Shown: in pieces, positions 9,789 through 19,307 of the stretch
Position numbering within the stretch: the stretch's first letter is position 1
Layout: each line of letters starts with the position of its first letter
Assembly: GCF_004803795.1 (NCBI RefSeq)
Contig: NZ_CP012543.1
Location: forward strand, 1,922,001-1,986,000
Direction of reading: 5' to 3'
Origin: Campylobacter rectus
GTDB taxonomy: Bacteria > Campylobacterota > Campylobacteria > Campylobacterales > Campylobacteraceae
Length of the DNA stretch: 64,000 nt
Program-made: the position numbers and the translations under genes
Notes under the pieces: generated by a model
The model's database searches: none
What the model was told of the DNA's origin: nothing
The model's input: the letters and a program-made list of their open reading frames with translations, nothing else

Positions 9789-10361
9789 ATGAATATCGAG
9801 CTTTCAAATACGGCAAATTTACCCTCTCGTTTCGGGGCATTCGAGATACAGGCGTTTAAGGAGGGCAAGAAGGAGCATTTGGCTATATACAAAAAACCGT
9901 TCGGCGAGGTCGTAAACGTCCGCATCCACTCCGAGTGCCTAACGGGCGATGCGATCGGTAGCCTCAAGTGCGACTGCCGCGACCAGCTGGAAGCCAGCCT
10001 AAAATATATCGAAGAGCACGGCGGTATGGTGATTTATCTGCGTCAAGAGGGGCGAAATATCGGCCTGTTTAACAAAGTAAACGCCTACCACCTGCAAGAC
10101 GAGGGCCTTGACACCATCGAGGCAAATCACCAGCTAGGCTTTAAGGCCGACGAGCGCACATACGAGATCGTGGATTTTATCTTAAAGCACTTCGGCATCG
10201 AAAAGATAAATTTGCTAACCAATAATCCAAAAAAATTATCCGGGCTAAAATGCGTGCAGATCGTCTCTCGCGTGCCGATCGTGATACACGCGAACAAATT
10301 TAACGAAAACTACCTGCGCGTGAAAAAAGAGCAGATGGGACATATGCTAGATGAAAATTGA
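9789..10361 (+). CDS. ribA: GTP cyclohydrolase II
   Basis: 190 residues, the size of a stand-alone RibA without a RibB domain. The zinc-ligand cysteines sit in SECLTGDAIGSLKCDC and the catalytic region LRQEGRNIGL is intact. It converts GTP to the 2,5-diaminopyrimidine riboflavin precursor, formate and pyrophosphate. An AGGAG ribosome binding site supports the ATG start. It overlaps rsmG by 11 bp. Confidence 0.95.
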   Translation: MNIELSNTANLPSRFGAFEIQAFKEGKKEHLAIYKKPFGEVVNVRIHSECLTGDAIGSLKCDCRDQLEASLKYIEEHGGMVIYLRQEGRNIGLFNKVNAYHLQDEGLDTIEANHQLGFKADERTYEIVDFILKHFGIEKINLLTNNPKKLSGLKCVQIVSRVPIVIHANKFNENYLRVKKEQMGHMLDEN

Positions 10362-10908
10362 CCTGCCGCGGGACTTTGACGCGCAAACAGCCAAATTTAG
10401 CGAGATTTTGGCTAAATTTAACCGCGTGCACAGCCTAACTAGCTACAAAAATTTAAACGAGCAGATAGCAGACAGCATAGCTCCGCTTGAAATTTTCCCG
10501 CAAATTTGGGGTGCTAAAACGGCGATTGACGTGGGCAGCGGAGCGGGCTTTCCCGCGATATTTCTCGCGATGATTTTAAGGGAGTGCGAGTGGCATCTCT
10601 TTGAGCCCAGCCCGAAAAAATCGTCGTTTCTAAGCTACGTCAAGGCCGAGCTAAATTTAACCAACGTCTGCGTCAAAGCTTGCAAGATCGAGGACGGCGA
10701 GCCCTTTACGGCGCAGCTAATCACTAGCCGAGCGCTGATGAAAACGAAAGACTTACTAGGGATTTGCAACGGTTTTTTGGGCGCCCAAACTCAAATTTTA
10801 CTTTACAAAGGAAGCAGCGTGCAAAGCGAGCTAGACGGGCTCAATGCTCAAATTTACGGGCGCGGCAACCGAAATTACGTACTTATAAAGGGCGGCGATG
10901 TTATTTAA
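10351..10908 (+). CDS. rsmG: 16S rRNA (guanine527-N7)-methyltransferase
   Basis: 185 residues, slightly short for RsmG/GidB. The SAM-binding motif VDVGSGAGFPAIFLA and the downstream LFEPSPKKSSFL region are typical of the family. It methylates G527 of 16S rRNA. The gene overlaps ribA by 11 bp and the following small gene by 11 bp, so the three are translationally linked. Confidence 0.92.
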   Translation: MKIDLPRDFDAQTAKFSEILAKFNRVHSLTSYKNLNEQIADSIAPLEIFPQIWGAKTAIDVGSGAGFPAIFLAMILRECEWHLFEPSPKKSSFLSYVKAELNLTNVCVKACKIEDGEPFTAQLITSRALMKTKDLLGICNGFLGAQTQILLYKGSSVQSELDGLNAQIYGRGNRNYVLIKGGDVI

Positions 10909-11122
10909 AATTTTAGCTTTTTTGGCGGTTTTAATCGCGATTTATTTGATATTTTTTAAAACCCGCGTCAAAAGAGGCGTAAAAGGCGGCGCAAAAAAAG
11001 AGGACAAAGAGGCCGAAAATTTCGTCGAATGTAAAAAATGCGGCACCTTTATAGAGGCAAAAGACGCCGTAATAAGCGGCGGCGGTTATGTTTGCGAGGA
11101 CTGCATGCAATGCGAAAAATAA
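10898..11122 (+). CDS. Small membrane protein with C-terminal double CxxC motif (PP0621-like)
   Basis: 74 residues: one N-terminal transmembrane helix (about 3-20), a basic linker (KTRVKRGVKGGAKK), then two cysteine pairs (CKKCGTFIEA and CEDCMQC) that could form a zinc or Fe site. This matches the PP0621-type small proteins often found behind rsmG. Function is unknown. It overlaps rsmG by 11 bp and is followed 20 bp later by another small gene. Confidence 0.7.
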   Translation: MLFKILAFLAVLIAIYLIFFKTRVKRGVKGGAKKEDKEAENFVECKKCGTFIEAKDAVISGGGYVCEDCMQCEK

Positions 11123-11141
11123 AGGGCATAAAGGATAAAAA

Positions 11142-11519
11142 ATGAAACTAATCGGCCACGAGCTAGTGCCCTATGAGCCGCTATTTTGGCGCGAAAATGC
11201 AGAGCAGATCGAAGCGGGCAAGCAAAATTTATTTAAATTTGACGAGGCCGCGATAAAGCGCGCGCAGGAGCTCGGCGCACAGTTTTGCGTCGAGGCGGAA
11301 AATCTAAACGAAACTATCGTCGCAAACGCAGCCGGAGCGAAATTTATCGTCGTGCCCCGCGAGCTTGCGATCAAGGCGGCAAAGCTGGCGCAGGATTATC
11401 TGTTTGACGCTCAAATTTGCGTCGTTATCGGCGGCGAAGGCGAGCTAGCCGAGCTGGCTAAAACAGGCGCGGACGTCGCAATTTTTAAAAACGCCGTAAT
11501 AGGCAAGGATAAAAGATGA
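11142..11519 (+). CDS. Hypothetical cytoplasmic protein
   Basis: 125 residues, no signal peptide or membrane helix. The C-terminal half (VVIGGEGELAELAKTGADVAIF) looks like an alternating beta/alpha fold, but I recognise no family. An AAGGA-type ribosome binding site supports the start. It overlaps the next gene by 4 bp, so it belongs to the ribA-rsmG-...-htpX run. Confidence 0.6.
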   Translation: MKLIGHELVPYEPLFWRENAEQIEAGKQNLFKFDEAAIKRAQELGAQFCVEAENLNETIVANAAGAKFIVVPRELAIKAAKLAQDYLFDAQICVVIGGEGELAELAKTGADVAIFKNAVIGKDKR

Positions 11520-11851
11520 TAAAATTTCCGCCGCTATATCTAAAATTTTTAGAAGATATCGGAGACGAAGAGTGCATAGACGTTTTTAACGAAATGGGCG
11601 CGGGCGCCTATCTATACGGGCGCGCGTCTCTAGCCGAGCGAAACGAAACATACGAAATAGCGCTTTACGAGCCCGGTTTTTATATGATAGGCCAAGACGG
11701 CGACCTTGGATTTTTCATAAAATTAAACTCGGACGATGCGATTTATATAAACGATCTAGGCGCGCTAGGCTCGGTTCCGATGCGCATAGTGGGGCGAGAT
11801 ATTTTCGCCTTCATAAAAAAGATAAAAGACGGCGGCAATATATTTTCGTAA
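11516..11851 (+). CDS. SMI1/KNR4 (SUKH)-like small protein
   Basis: 111 residues, acidic. The N-terminal pattern PPLYLKFLEDIGDEECIDVFN and the central ALYEPGFYMIGQDGDLGFFI resemble SMI1/KNR4 (SUKH superfamily) proteins, which often act as toxin immunity or regulatory proteins. No toxin gene is next to it, so an immunity role is not supported here. It starts 4 bp inside the preceding gene and ends 24 bp before htpX. Confidence 0.5.
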   Translation: MIKFPPLYLKFLEDIGDEECIDVFNEMGAGAYLYGRASLAERNETYEIALYEPGFYMIGQDGDLGFFIKLNSDDAIYINDLGALGSVPMRIVGRDIFAFIKKIKDGGNIFS

Positions 11852-11875
11852 AATTTATACGAGCAAAGGAAATAA

Positions 11876-12751
11876 ATGGAACTTTTTAAAACCGCATTTT
11901 TGATGACGGCGCTGATGTTGCTTTTCGTAGCCGTGGGCGGCGCGATAGGCGGCACCAGCGGCATGATGGTGGCATTTTTGATTGCGCTTGGGATGAATTT
12001 CTTTTCGTATTTTTTCTCGGACACGCTCGTGTTAAAGCACTACAAAGCCGTGCCCGTAGACGAAGCGCACGCGACGGGGCTTTATCAGATCGTACGCGAG
12101 CTTTGCGCGAAGGCAAATTTGCCGATGCCAAAGATCTACATCATCCCAGAAGCCGTTCCAAACGCCTTTGCCACGGGTCGCAACCCGAGCCACGCCGCAG
12201 TAGCCGTGACCGAAGGGCTGCTAAATCTGCTAAACAAAGACGAGATAGAGGGCGTGCTAGCTCACGAGCTAAGCCACGTGCGCCACTACGACATCCTGAC
12301 GGGCTCTATCGCGGCTGTGTTTGCGGGCGCGATCGCGATACTGGCGAATTTTGCGCAGTTTGGCGCGGCGAATCGTCAAGGCAAGCAAAATCCCCTGATG
12401 CTAATCGCTCTAGCCGTCATCATGCCTCTAGCCGCCACGATCATACGTATGGCGATCTCGCGGGCGCGGGAGTTTGAGGCAGATAGAGGCGCAGCGATGA
12501 TAACGGGCAAGCCCCAACACCTAGCCGGCGCGCTGCGAAAGCTCGAGGACTACGCGCGCGGACGCGTGATGGCAAACGCCGACGAACAAAGCGCGCATAT
12601 GTTTATCATAAATCCTTTTAGCGGCGTCAAAAGCGCGCTAGGCTCGCTATTTCGCACGCACCCGAGCACTCAAGACCGCATCGCCGCGCTAGAAAATTTA
12701 CGCTCGCAACTAGATAGCGAAAACGGCGTGAAAGAGTATTTTAGAAAGTAA
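11876..12751 (+). CDS. htpX: HtpX membrane zinc metalloprotease
   Basis: 291 residues. Two N-terminal transmembrane helices (about 7-47), the zinc motif HELSH at His130-His134, two further helices (about 143-190) and the third ligand Glu201 in REFEADR. HtpX degrades misfolded membrane proteins with its active site facing the cytoplasm. The C-terminal segment [14 protein letters not shown] is also typical. An AAGGA ribosome binding site precedes the ATG. It is the last gene before a hairpin terminator at 12809-12837. Confidence 0.93.
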   Translation: MELFKTAFLMTALMLLFVAVGGAIGGTSGMMVAFLIALGMNFFSYFFSDTLVLKHYKAVPVDEAHATGLYQIVRELCAKANLPMPKIYIIPEAVPNAFATGRNPSHAAVAVTEGLLNLLNKDEIEGVLAHELSHVRHYDILTGSIAAVFAGAIAILANFAQFGAANRQGKQNPLMLIALAVIMPLAATIIRMAISRAREFEADRGAAMITGKPQHLAGALRKLEDYARGRVMANADEQSAHMFIINPFSGVKSALGSLFRTHPSTQDRIAALENLRSQLDSENGVKEYFRK

Positions 12752-12808
12752 ATTTGACGGGCAAATTTAAGCGCAGGTCTTGCCGTCAAATTTAAGCGGC
12801 TCGAAACT

Positions 12809-12837
12809 CGCCCAAATTTTATTCGGGCGGTTTTTTT
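12809..12837 (+). terminator. Intrinsic terminator after htpX
   Basis: CGCCC at 12809-12813 pairs with GGGCG at 12825-12829, and the stem is followed by GTTTTTTT. It lies 58 bp past the htpX stop codon and ends the ribA-htpX unit. Confidence 0.75.
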
Positions 12838-12908
12838 ACGAGAAAATATCGCCGCAGTTTGCGAAAACTAAAATTTAAAGGCGGTCTAGGTCGAAAAAAG
12901 GCAAAATC

Positions 12909-13550
12909 ATGAAAAATATAGTCGTATACATACACGGCAAACACGGAAGTGCGCAGGAAGCGTCTCATTATGGGTCGCTTTTTGCGGACTGCGACGTGGT
13001 CGGTTTTGATTACAAAGCCAAAACGCCGCGGGAGGCAAAAGAGGAATTTCCGCCCTATTTTGATGCCGTTTTTAAAAAATACGACTCTGCAATGTTCGTA
13101 GCAAACAGCATCGGCGCATTTTTCGCCATGCACGCCTTAACGGATGCGCCGATAAAAAAGGCGTTTTTCATCTCTCCCGTCGTAAATATAGAAAATTTGA
13201 TCGCAAATATGATGGCGCAAGCAAACGTAAGCGAAAAAGAGCTACGCGAAAAAGGCGAGCCGGACACCAGCTACGGCGAAAAACTTTCGTGGAAATACCT
13301 TTGCTACGTAAGGCAAAATCCCATTTATTGGACGGCGCCTACGCATATTTTATACGGCGAAAACGACGATCTGACACCGTTTGAAACAGTCTGCGAGTTC
13401 GCAAATCAAACCGGCGCGACGCTCACCGTTATGAAAAACGGTGAGCACAGGTTTCACACAAAGGAGCAAATGCGCTTTTTGGATAATTGGATACGGCACT
13501 TCGCCCCGGAAAGCACGAAAAGCCGCGAGGAAAATTACGGCATCAAGTAA
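12909..13550 (+). CDS. Alpha/beta hydrolase
   Basis: 213 residues, no signal peptide. An alpha/beta-hydrolase fold is suggested by YIHGKHG near the N-terminus, the nucleophile elbow ANSIGAF (Ser67), an acid in ENDDLTP (about Asp153/154) and histidines in NGEHRFH (His180/183). It resembles small serine hydrolases of the RBBP9/YdeN kind, but the substrate is unknown. It stands alone between a terminator and a 278-bp gap. Confidence 0.7.
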   Translation: MKNIVVYIHGKHGSAQEASHYGSLFADCDVVGFDYKAKTPREAKEEFPPYFDAVFKKYDSAMFVANSIGAFFAMHALTDAPIKKAFFISPVVNIENLIANMMAQANVSEKELREKGEPDTSYGEKLSWKYLCYVRQNPIYWTAPTHILYGENDDLTPFETVCEFANQTGATLTVMKNGEHRFHTKEQMRFLDNWIRHFAPESTKSREENYGIK

Positions 13551-13828
13551 AATTTGAACCTTATCTCGGTATAGAGGCAAATTTATGTCTCCCGTCGCAG
13601 CCGTAAAATTTACAAATTCCCGCCGCGATTTTAGCTTGCCGGTTTGCCGGGCGGCTAGGTTTCAGGCATTAAATTTGACATTTGATTTGCAACTTTGATT
13701 ATAAACTCAGCTTACGATAGGCACGAATCTTGCTGTAGCGTAAGGTGGAATTTGAGCTAAATTTGCCCTTTGCGCCGCATCAAATTTGACCGTACGCGTC
13801 AAAATAAAATTTATCAAAAAGGCAAAAC
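13551..13828. other. Non-coding gap, no feature recognised
   Basis: 278 bp between the hydrolase and epimerase genes. It holds several AAATTT words and a short GC-rich inverted repeat around GCCGGTTTGCCGGGCGGC. I see no ORF with a plausible start and no convincing promoter or terminator beyond an AAAGGC-type ribosome binding site for the next gene. Confidence 0.4.
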
Positions 13829-14665
13829 ATGAAAATAGCCGTAAACGGCACGAGCGGATTTATCGGCGGCGAACTCTGCCGCTTTTTTAGAGTCCGGGGG
13901 CACGAGGTCGTAGCTATACCAAGGGCCGCCTACGCCGACAAAGACGCGCTCAAAAACCTCATCAAAGGCTGCGATGCGGTTATAAATTTAGCGGGCGCCT
14001 CTATCGCCGCAAGGTGGAGCGAGGCCTACAAAAAGCGCCTTCGCGCAAGCAGGATAGAGACAACGCGCACGCTGGTTTGCGCTATAAACGAGCTAGAAAA
14101 TCCGCCCTTTTTCATCAGCGCTTCAGCCGTTGGGATATATGAAAACGGGCTTGGTCACGACGAGAGCTCGGTCAAATTTGACCGCGGATTTTTGGGCGAG
14201 CTAGCATGCGAGTGGGAGAGCGAGGCCGCTAAGGCGCGGACACAAACGGCGATATTTCGCCTAGGCGTAGTGCTGGGGCGAGGCGGCGCGCTAGCTAAGA
14301 TGCTGCCGGCGTTTAGGCTCGGTCTTGGCGGCAAGATCGGTAGCGGCGAGCAGGCGTTTTGTTGGATTTGCGTAACGGATTTGCTGGAAGCGTTTAAATT
14401 TACCTTGCAAAACCGTCAAAGCGGCGTTTTTAATCTCGTTTCGCCGACTCCTAGCACAAACGGCGAATTTACTCAAATTTTAGGCGAGGTTTTGGGGCGA
14501 CCGACGTTTTTTAAGGTGCCTAAATTTGCGTTAAATTTGATGTTTGGCGAGGGATCCGGCGTACTGCTTGAAGGCGCAAAGGTTTATCCCAAAGCCTTGA
14601 TAAAAAGCGGATTTAGCTTTAAATTTAGCGATCTAAAAACGGCGCTTCGGGATATTTTGGGATAA
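13829..14665 (+). CDS. TIGR01777 family NAD-dependent epimerase/SDR protein
   Basis: 278 residues. The N-terminal Rossmann motif GTSGFIGGEL (8-17), INLAGASIAARW and the C-terminal DUF1731-like segment place it in the YfcH/SulA-like TIGR01777 family of atypical short-chain dehydrogenases. The reaction catalysed is not known for this family. It is a single gene, with an AAAGGC-type ribosome binding site before the ATG. The 226 bp after it (14666-14891) contain no recognisable feature. Confidence 0.85.
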   Translation: MKIAVNGTSGFIGGELCRFFRVRGHEVVAIPRAAYADKDALKNLIKGCDAVINLAGASIAARWSEAYKKRLRASRIETTRTLVCAINELENPPFFISASAVGIYENGLGHDESSVKFDRGFLGELACEWESEAAKARTQTAIFRLGVVLGRGGALAKMLPAFRLGLGGKIGSGEQAFCWICVTDLLEAFKFTLQNRQSGVFNLVSPTPSTNGEFTQILGEVLGRPTFFKVPKFALNLMFGEGSGVLLEGAKVYPKALIKSGFSFKFSDLKTALRDILG

Positions 14666-14891
14666 AAAGTAGAGCAAACGACCCGAAGGACTTTCAAGAG
14701 CAAGCAGCGCACTACATAAATCCCAGCGCAGCGATCAATTCGGGAAATTTACCGCAAGAGTTCGAGTCAACTTGTGTTTAAATTTAATGTTTGGCGGCGG
14801 CATTCTATCGTTTTTATAAAGTCGTGCCGCATCGCCGTTCAAAATGCGCACAAATTTATTCTATAAATCAAAACCATTTGATCTCTAAGCT

Positions 14892-16652
14892 CTAAAAAAG
14901 TTCGGTCGAGAAAGCGCTTTCATCTATCCCTCGCCCGATGAAAACCAAAAAATTATCGCAGCGTTTGCGGTCGCTAAAAGGCGTTATCTCAAATTTACCG
15001 TTTACAAACTGCACGACGTATTGCGCCTCATCATCTTTGAAGCTCGCAAGCCCCTTGATGCGGTAAAAATTTTCCGGTATATCGCTCATAAATTTGATGA
15101 AATTTTGCCTATCGATGCCCTCGGGAAGATCTTTTTTAAACGAGACTATCCCCTCGTCTTCGTGCGTAGCATGCATCTTGCCCTCAAGCAGGACGGACGC
15201 AATATACGAGGTATCGCTCTGGCGGTAGAGCAGATAGTTTGGATTTAGCTCGGCGCCCACCGTCTCGAATATCTCGGCGCAGCGGTTGTTTTGGATCAAA
15301 GCTTGTCGTATCCGCTCCTTCTGCTCGCTTGAGATCAGATCGATTTTATTGAGCACTATGACGTCGGCGGCCTTGATCTGCTCGAGCATTATTTTTGATC
15401 TGCCCCGCTCTTTTAAAAAATTCGCCCCATCGACGATGGTGACGATGGCGCATAGATTGACCGCGTCTTTGATCTCGTTTAGCTCGCTTAAGATATTGAA
15501 AGGATTGGCGACGCCCGTGGTTTCAAGCACGATGCTATCGGGCTTTTTGGGCTTTAGCTGCGAGATCGCGAGCCTGATCTGCCCCGCCATGGAGCAGCAA
15601 ACGCAGCCTTCATCAATCTCTACGAGCGCGTATTTGGCGTCCAGTAGCGCACCGTCTAGGCCGATTTTGCCGATCTCGTTTTGGATGATGCCCATAAATC
15701 TATTTTGCGCCGTTTCGTGCTCGATGAAATTTTGGATAAATTTCGTCTTGCCAGAGCCCAGATAGCCGGTGATGATGAAAAAATTCGGCCGCTCGCCGCC
15801 TTGCATAAAAATTTGCTTTTTATCCTCTTTAGCTAAGCGCAGCAAAAATTTAGACAAAGGCGCCGAGCCTGGCAGCTTCTTAAAGGATTTATCGTTAAAT
15901 TTAAAGCATCCGTCACCCGCGTCCTCGCCGTAGATTAAATTTACAAAAATTTCGCCGCAGAGCGGATCTTTTTTGCTTTTTAAATTTCGATCTTTGTCGT
16001 AGATTACGGCGCGAGCCGCTTTTTTGTAAATTTCAAAGCTCTCGTAGCGCGGCTCGTAAATTTTACAAAGCGCGATATGCAAAAAGTTCATAAACGCAAG
16101 CGATACCCTAAAGCAGGGGAAATTTTTATCGAGCCCCTCTTTTGCGATGATCTGCTTGCCCTCTATGCGCACACCGTCCTTTGCGTACGATCTATCTCTG
16201 AGCTTTGTTTTAAAAGATAGCGCTATGCCCTGCTCTTGCGGCTTTAAATAGATCGTAGCGACGCCGAAGTTATTTAAAAGCTCCTTGTGCGCGGAGAAAT
16301 TTCGCACCTTCGTCAAAAAGTCCGGCTCTCCGGCCAAAACGGCTTCAAAAAGCGAGACGTTACCGAGCAGTTCGTCGTTTGCGGAGGGGAAATAATAAAG
16401 CTCAAATACGCCCGCGCCATCTTTCACCTCTCGCAAAACGATGCCGTAAATTCCGCCGTAAAAGCCAAATTTGATGCTCCAACATTCGTTAAAATAGTTC
16501 CCCTTATACATCCCCTGATACCTGCTTGAGGATTTTACGTCGCTATCGTAAAGAGATTTCATCAATATGCATCTCATAAGCGACCTGTAATCCTCAAACG
16601 AGTATTTAAATTTCAAAGGGAAAATATCTTGAAATTCCATTTTTCTATCCAA
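14892..16652 (-). CDS. COG0523/CobW-type GTPase with long N-terminal extension
   Basis: 586 residues. The C-terminal half is a G3E P-loop GTPase: Walker A GYLGSGKT at 296-303, the metal-binding Cys350-x-Cys352-Cys353 motif, ETTG near 377-380 and NKID at 435-438. COG0523 proteins deliver metals (Zn, Co, Ni, Fe) to client proteins or cofactors. Residues 1-285 are not part of the usual family (stand-alone members are 300-400 residues) and match nothing I recognise. The ATG at 16652 overlaps the upstream MBL-fold gene by 8 bp; an alternative ATG at 16640 would remove the overlap. Coupling to a Tat-exported metallohydrolase suggests it supplies that enzyme's metal. That role is inference. Confidence 0.8.
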   Translation of the reverse strand: MDRKMEFQDIFPLKFKYSFEDYRSLMRCILMKSLYDSDVKSSSRYQGMYKGNYFNECWSIKFGFYGGIYGIVLREVKDGAGVFELYYFPSANDELLGNVSLFEAVLAGEPDFLTKVRNFSAHKELLNNFGVATIYLKPQEQGIALSFKTKLRDRSYAKDGVRIEGKQIIAKEGLDKNFPCFRVSLAFMNFLHIALCKIYEPRYESFEIYKKAARAVIYDKDRNLKSKKDPLCGEIFVNLIYGEDAGDGCFKFNDKSFKKLPGSAPLSKFLLRLAKEDKKQIFMQGGERPNFFIITGYLGSGKTKFIQNFIEHETAQNRFMGIIQNEIGKIGLDGALLDAKYALVEIDEGCVCCSMAGQIRLAISQLKPKKPDSIVLETTGVANPFNILSELNEIKDAVNLCAIVTIVDGANFLKERGRSKIMLEQIKAADVIVLNKIDLISSEQKERIRQALIQNNRCAEIFETVGAELNPNYLLYRQSDTSYIASVLLEGKMHATHEDEGIVSFKKDLPEGIDRQNFIKFMSDIPENFYRIKGLASFKDDEAQYVVQFVNGKFEITPFSDRKRCDNFLVFIGRGIDESAFSTELF

Positions 16653-17796
16653 ATTTAACCTTATCGCCGTTGCCCAGATAATCGGACGTTTTGGTTCTAA
16701 ATCTAGCCGTGCCCTTTACGATCGGATAGCCCTCGCGGACGAATTTTTGCACGGTCAGCAAACCCGTGCAGTGGTTACACGCCATGACCTGGTAGTTCCA
16801 TCTTTTCAGCCCGATAACCAGATCGTCGTATTTTGGATCCCAGTCGTCAAACGGCGAGATATGAAGTCCGCCGTAAAGCCCGTAGAGTTGGTCGTTATCG
16901 TACTTAAGCTCCTTATGCGCGGAGTCCGAAAAAGTAATGATGCCTTGATGGCAGCAGCCCGTGATACTCACAAGACCTTTGTCTTTGACGTTTACGAAGA
17001 TCGACTGCTCGCCAAAAACCCTCGTAATGATAGGGCAGTCATAGCAAAACGTACACATTCCGGGCTCAATCTCGTTTCTGCCCTTTTTAAACACTACAAG
17101 CTCGCCCTTATGACCAGAATCTTTGATATATTGTCTGCCCTCCGGGTAAAAGCCTTCGTGGATTATGATCCTGATGTCCGGCTTGTATTTTAAAACGACG
17201 GGTAGCGCCCAAAAGTGATCATAGTGCTCGTGCGACATTATGAGGGTGTCTATTTCGCCGCTTTGCAGCATCTTGTCGATCCCCTCCCGCTTAAAACACT
17301 CGTGCATCCATTTATAGGACCAGCCGCAATCAAGCAGATATTTTTTCTTTTCGCCGTTTAGACGCTCTATCTCTATGAGAGCAGAGTAGCCGCCCGCGTT
17401 ATCGGGATTTACGGAAAGTTTTTTGGTTACCTCCCACGCCTCATCGATCTTATCGGGTAGAAGATGCTTGATTTGTGAAATTCCCTCTTCGTAGCTACCC
17501 TTAGCAAGCCCTTTACCGTTACCAAACGGTGGCCAGTTAAATAGATATTGATTGACTAGCAGTCCTCCTGCGCCTTTTATATCTCCCATCAGCATCGAGT
17601 TATCAAACCAGCTTGTTTCGGAGATATTAGTAACCTCGACGCTTTTAATCGCGCCAAAATCGGTCATCTTTCGCACTTCATCCGGAAGAAAAAATTCCCT
17701 CGCAGGAGAGTATGAAAACACCCCCATCGATGCGAGCGCTCCGAGCCCTATGCCCGCCGCGCCGCCTTTTATAAAATCTCTTCTAGCTTCATTCAT
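16645..17796 (-). CDS. Tat-exported metallo-beta-lactamase-fold hydrolase
   Basis: 383 residues. A Tat-type signal (Arg5-Arg6-DFIKG, then a small-residue hydrophobic stretch to about 28) implies folding and metal loading in the cytoplasm before export. The MBL metal motif is His189-Glu-His191-Tyr-Asp193-His194, with further ligand candidates in GCCHQG and CNHCTG. It resembles the dihydropterin/RFA-P-synthase-like branch of the MBL superfamily; the substrate is unknown. It lies between an integral membrane protein and a COG0523 GTPase, 10 bp from the former and overlapping the latter. Confidence 0.8.
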   Translation of the reverse strand: MNEARRDFIKGGAAGIGLGALASMGVFSYSPAREFFLPDEVRKMTDFGAIKSVEVTNISETSWFDNSMLMGDIKGAGGLLVNQYLFNWPPFGNGKGLAKGSYEEGISQIKHLLPDKIDEAWEVTKKLSVNPDNAGGYSALIEIERLNGEKKKYLLDCGWSYKWMHECFKREGIDKMLQSGEIDTLIMSHEHYDHFWALPVVLKYKPDIRIIIHEGFYPEGRQYIKDSGHKGELVVFKKGRNEIEPGMCTFCYDCPIITRVFGEQSIFVNVKDKGLVSITGCCHQGIITFSDSAHKELKYDNDQLYGLYGGLHISPFDDWDPKYDDLVIGLKRWNYQVMACNHCTGLLTVQKFVREGYPIVKGTARFRTKTSDYLGNGDKVKFG

Positions 17797-17806
17797 CTCG
17801 GATCCT

Positions 17807-19201
17807 TTATTTATTAAAAATTGTAAGCATATTGCCCACGGCAGGCGCTAGATAAACTACGGCGAGATAGATGACTACGCCTATGATAAAGCCCACTACC
17901 AAGCCTTTGATGGAATTTTTATTTCTAAAATCGTCTTCCTCGCCCGCTTCCTTCGCTTCCTCTTTCTTGCCGGCAAGCTTCCAGCCCGGCCAGCCGTCCA
18001 TAAACCAGTAATTTATCAGCATAACGTTGATAAACCAGATCATAGGAATCATAGGGAATTGTTGCGGATGCGAAAAGCCCTTTTGGGTGCCTAGTAAAAA
18101 GTGCGAGACCTGATAATAGACATAGTATAGGACGATGGCCGCTACCATGCTTATGATCGTTCTAAGAAGGATATTGACGGGCTTTGAAAATTTATTGACC
18201 GCGTTGTTGCAGTAAAATTTAATAAATAGCACCGGCACCAGCCAAAATATAGCTATCTCGCCTACGTGCAGCCATCGCCAATCGGGCGCAAAAAGCCTCC
18301 TGTCGCCTCTAATATGCACGCCCCAGATGAGCTCTTGCAGATAGTAAAAGAAGAACGAAAAGCAAAACGCCATCGCTATAATGCCGAAAAACGACGCCAC
18401 CCTTCTAAGCCAGTTCGTTTTAATAAGGCTAAAAGGATACCTCTCCCAGATAGTTTCATACACCCAGACCATAACGGTACAGCACATAATCCACGCGATA
18501 TTGAAATTTCCGTGCACGGTATCGGCGAAGTTGTGCCACCAAGGCGGAGTAATGGATGTGTATTTTTGCCACGGATCGAATAAAATTCCCATTTGCGAGT
18601 GGAAAAATACGAAATATACAATCATACTTAGCAAAAAGGTCCAGATAAAAACGGTAAAGCCTTTAACGGGCTGCTTTAGCTTCTGCCACGGGGAATTATC
18701 CGCAGCCACCACCCAAGAGGGGCTGAGCCACGACGCGATAGCAGCAAACATCAAAATGGCCTGAGCCGAGTACTCAAGAGCGTAAAAATCGGTTATGCCA
18801 AGCTCCGCAAGTCTTCGCGGGCTAAAATACGATATGGCAAGCTCGCCTAAAATAAATTCGAAGAATATCTTTAAGAATACGAAGAAGGTAAAAAATACCA
18901 TCACCGTAAAGATAATGCCCTTTTTCGCCGGCCCCGCATTATAGAGCCACTCTCTTTTAAAAGGCCAAAAATCAAAAATATACGCGATCCAGATGATGAC
19001 TACGAGCAGCCATCTACACCACATATATCCCACATAAGGGGTATACATCCTCATCACTCCCCTAGGATCTTGAAAGATCCACCACGATGCGTAAAACACC
19101 ACAAACAAAAACAGAGTGTTTACAAGCGCCGATTTGAGCGGAGAATACTTTCTAACAAGCTTCCGCTCCTCCAGATAAATTTTCTCTTCAGGTTCGCTCA
19201 T
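17807..19201 (-). CDS. Large polytopic membrane protein, unknown family
   Basis: 464 residues, rich in Trp, Phe and Tyr, with roughly 10-12 predicted membrane helices (for example around 24-42, 57-77, 92-115, 142-160, 190-210, 300-330, 420-455). Conserved-looking polar/aromatic clusters such as PPWWHNFADTVHG and WRWLHVGE sit between helices; their His residues could bind metal or heme. A charged loop (KKEEAKEAGEEDD) precedes the last helix. I recognise no family. It is first in a minus-strand set with the Tat MBL protein and COG0523 GTPase, directly downstream of a two-component system that probably controls it. Confidence 0.7.
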   Translation of the reverse strand: MSEPEEKIYLEERKLVRKYSPLKSALVNTLFLFVVFYASWWIFQDPRGVMRMYTPYVGYMWCRWLLVVIIWIAYIFDFWPFKREWLYNAGPAKKGIIFTVMVFFTFFVFLKIFFEFILGELAISYFSPRRLAELGITDFYALEYSAQAILMFAAIASWLSPSWVVAADNSPWQKLKQPVKGFTVFIWTFLLSMIVYFVFFHSQMGILFDPWQKYTSITPPWWHNFADTVHGNFNIAWIMCCTVMVWVYETIWERYPFSLIKTNWLRRVASFFGIIAMAFCFSFFFYYLQELIWGVHIRGDRRLFAPDWRWLHVGEIAIFWLVPVLFIKFYCNNAVNKFSKPVNILLRTIISMVAAIVLYYVYYQVSHFLLGTQKGFSHPQQFPMIPMIWFINVMLINYWFMDGWPGWKLAGKKEEAKEAGEEDDFRNKNSIKGLVVGFIIGVVIYLAVVYLAPAVGNMLTIFNK

Positions 19202-19236
19202 CGCTTCCTCCTTACATAAAATTTAATCTTTATTAA

Positions 19237-19242
19237 ATTATA
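19237..19242 (-). promoter_or_regulatory. Probable -10 box for the membrane protein/MBL/COG0523 operon
   Basis: The minus strand reads TATAAT here, about 36 bases upstream of the ATG at 19201, which has a strong AAGGAGG ribosome binding site. A promoter in this 106-bp gap would uncouple the operon from the upstream sensor kinase gene. The -35 region is poor, as expected for an activator-dependent promoter. Confidence 0.5.
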
Positions 19243-19307
19243 TAAAAAGAGTGCAGCTCATTTGTAGCGTAAATTTGGATTAAATTTTAAATTGTCTCAG
19301 AAAAGCT

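Noticed and set aside
11516-11851. Toxin-immunity pair around the SMI1/KNR4-like gene
   Set aside because: Neighbouring genes are housekeeping or hypothetical with no toxin features.
12103-12477. 124-codon plus-strand frame inside htpX
   Set aside because: Arg-rich shadow frame of htpX, which has full catalytic motifs.
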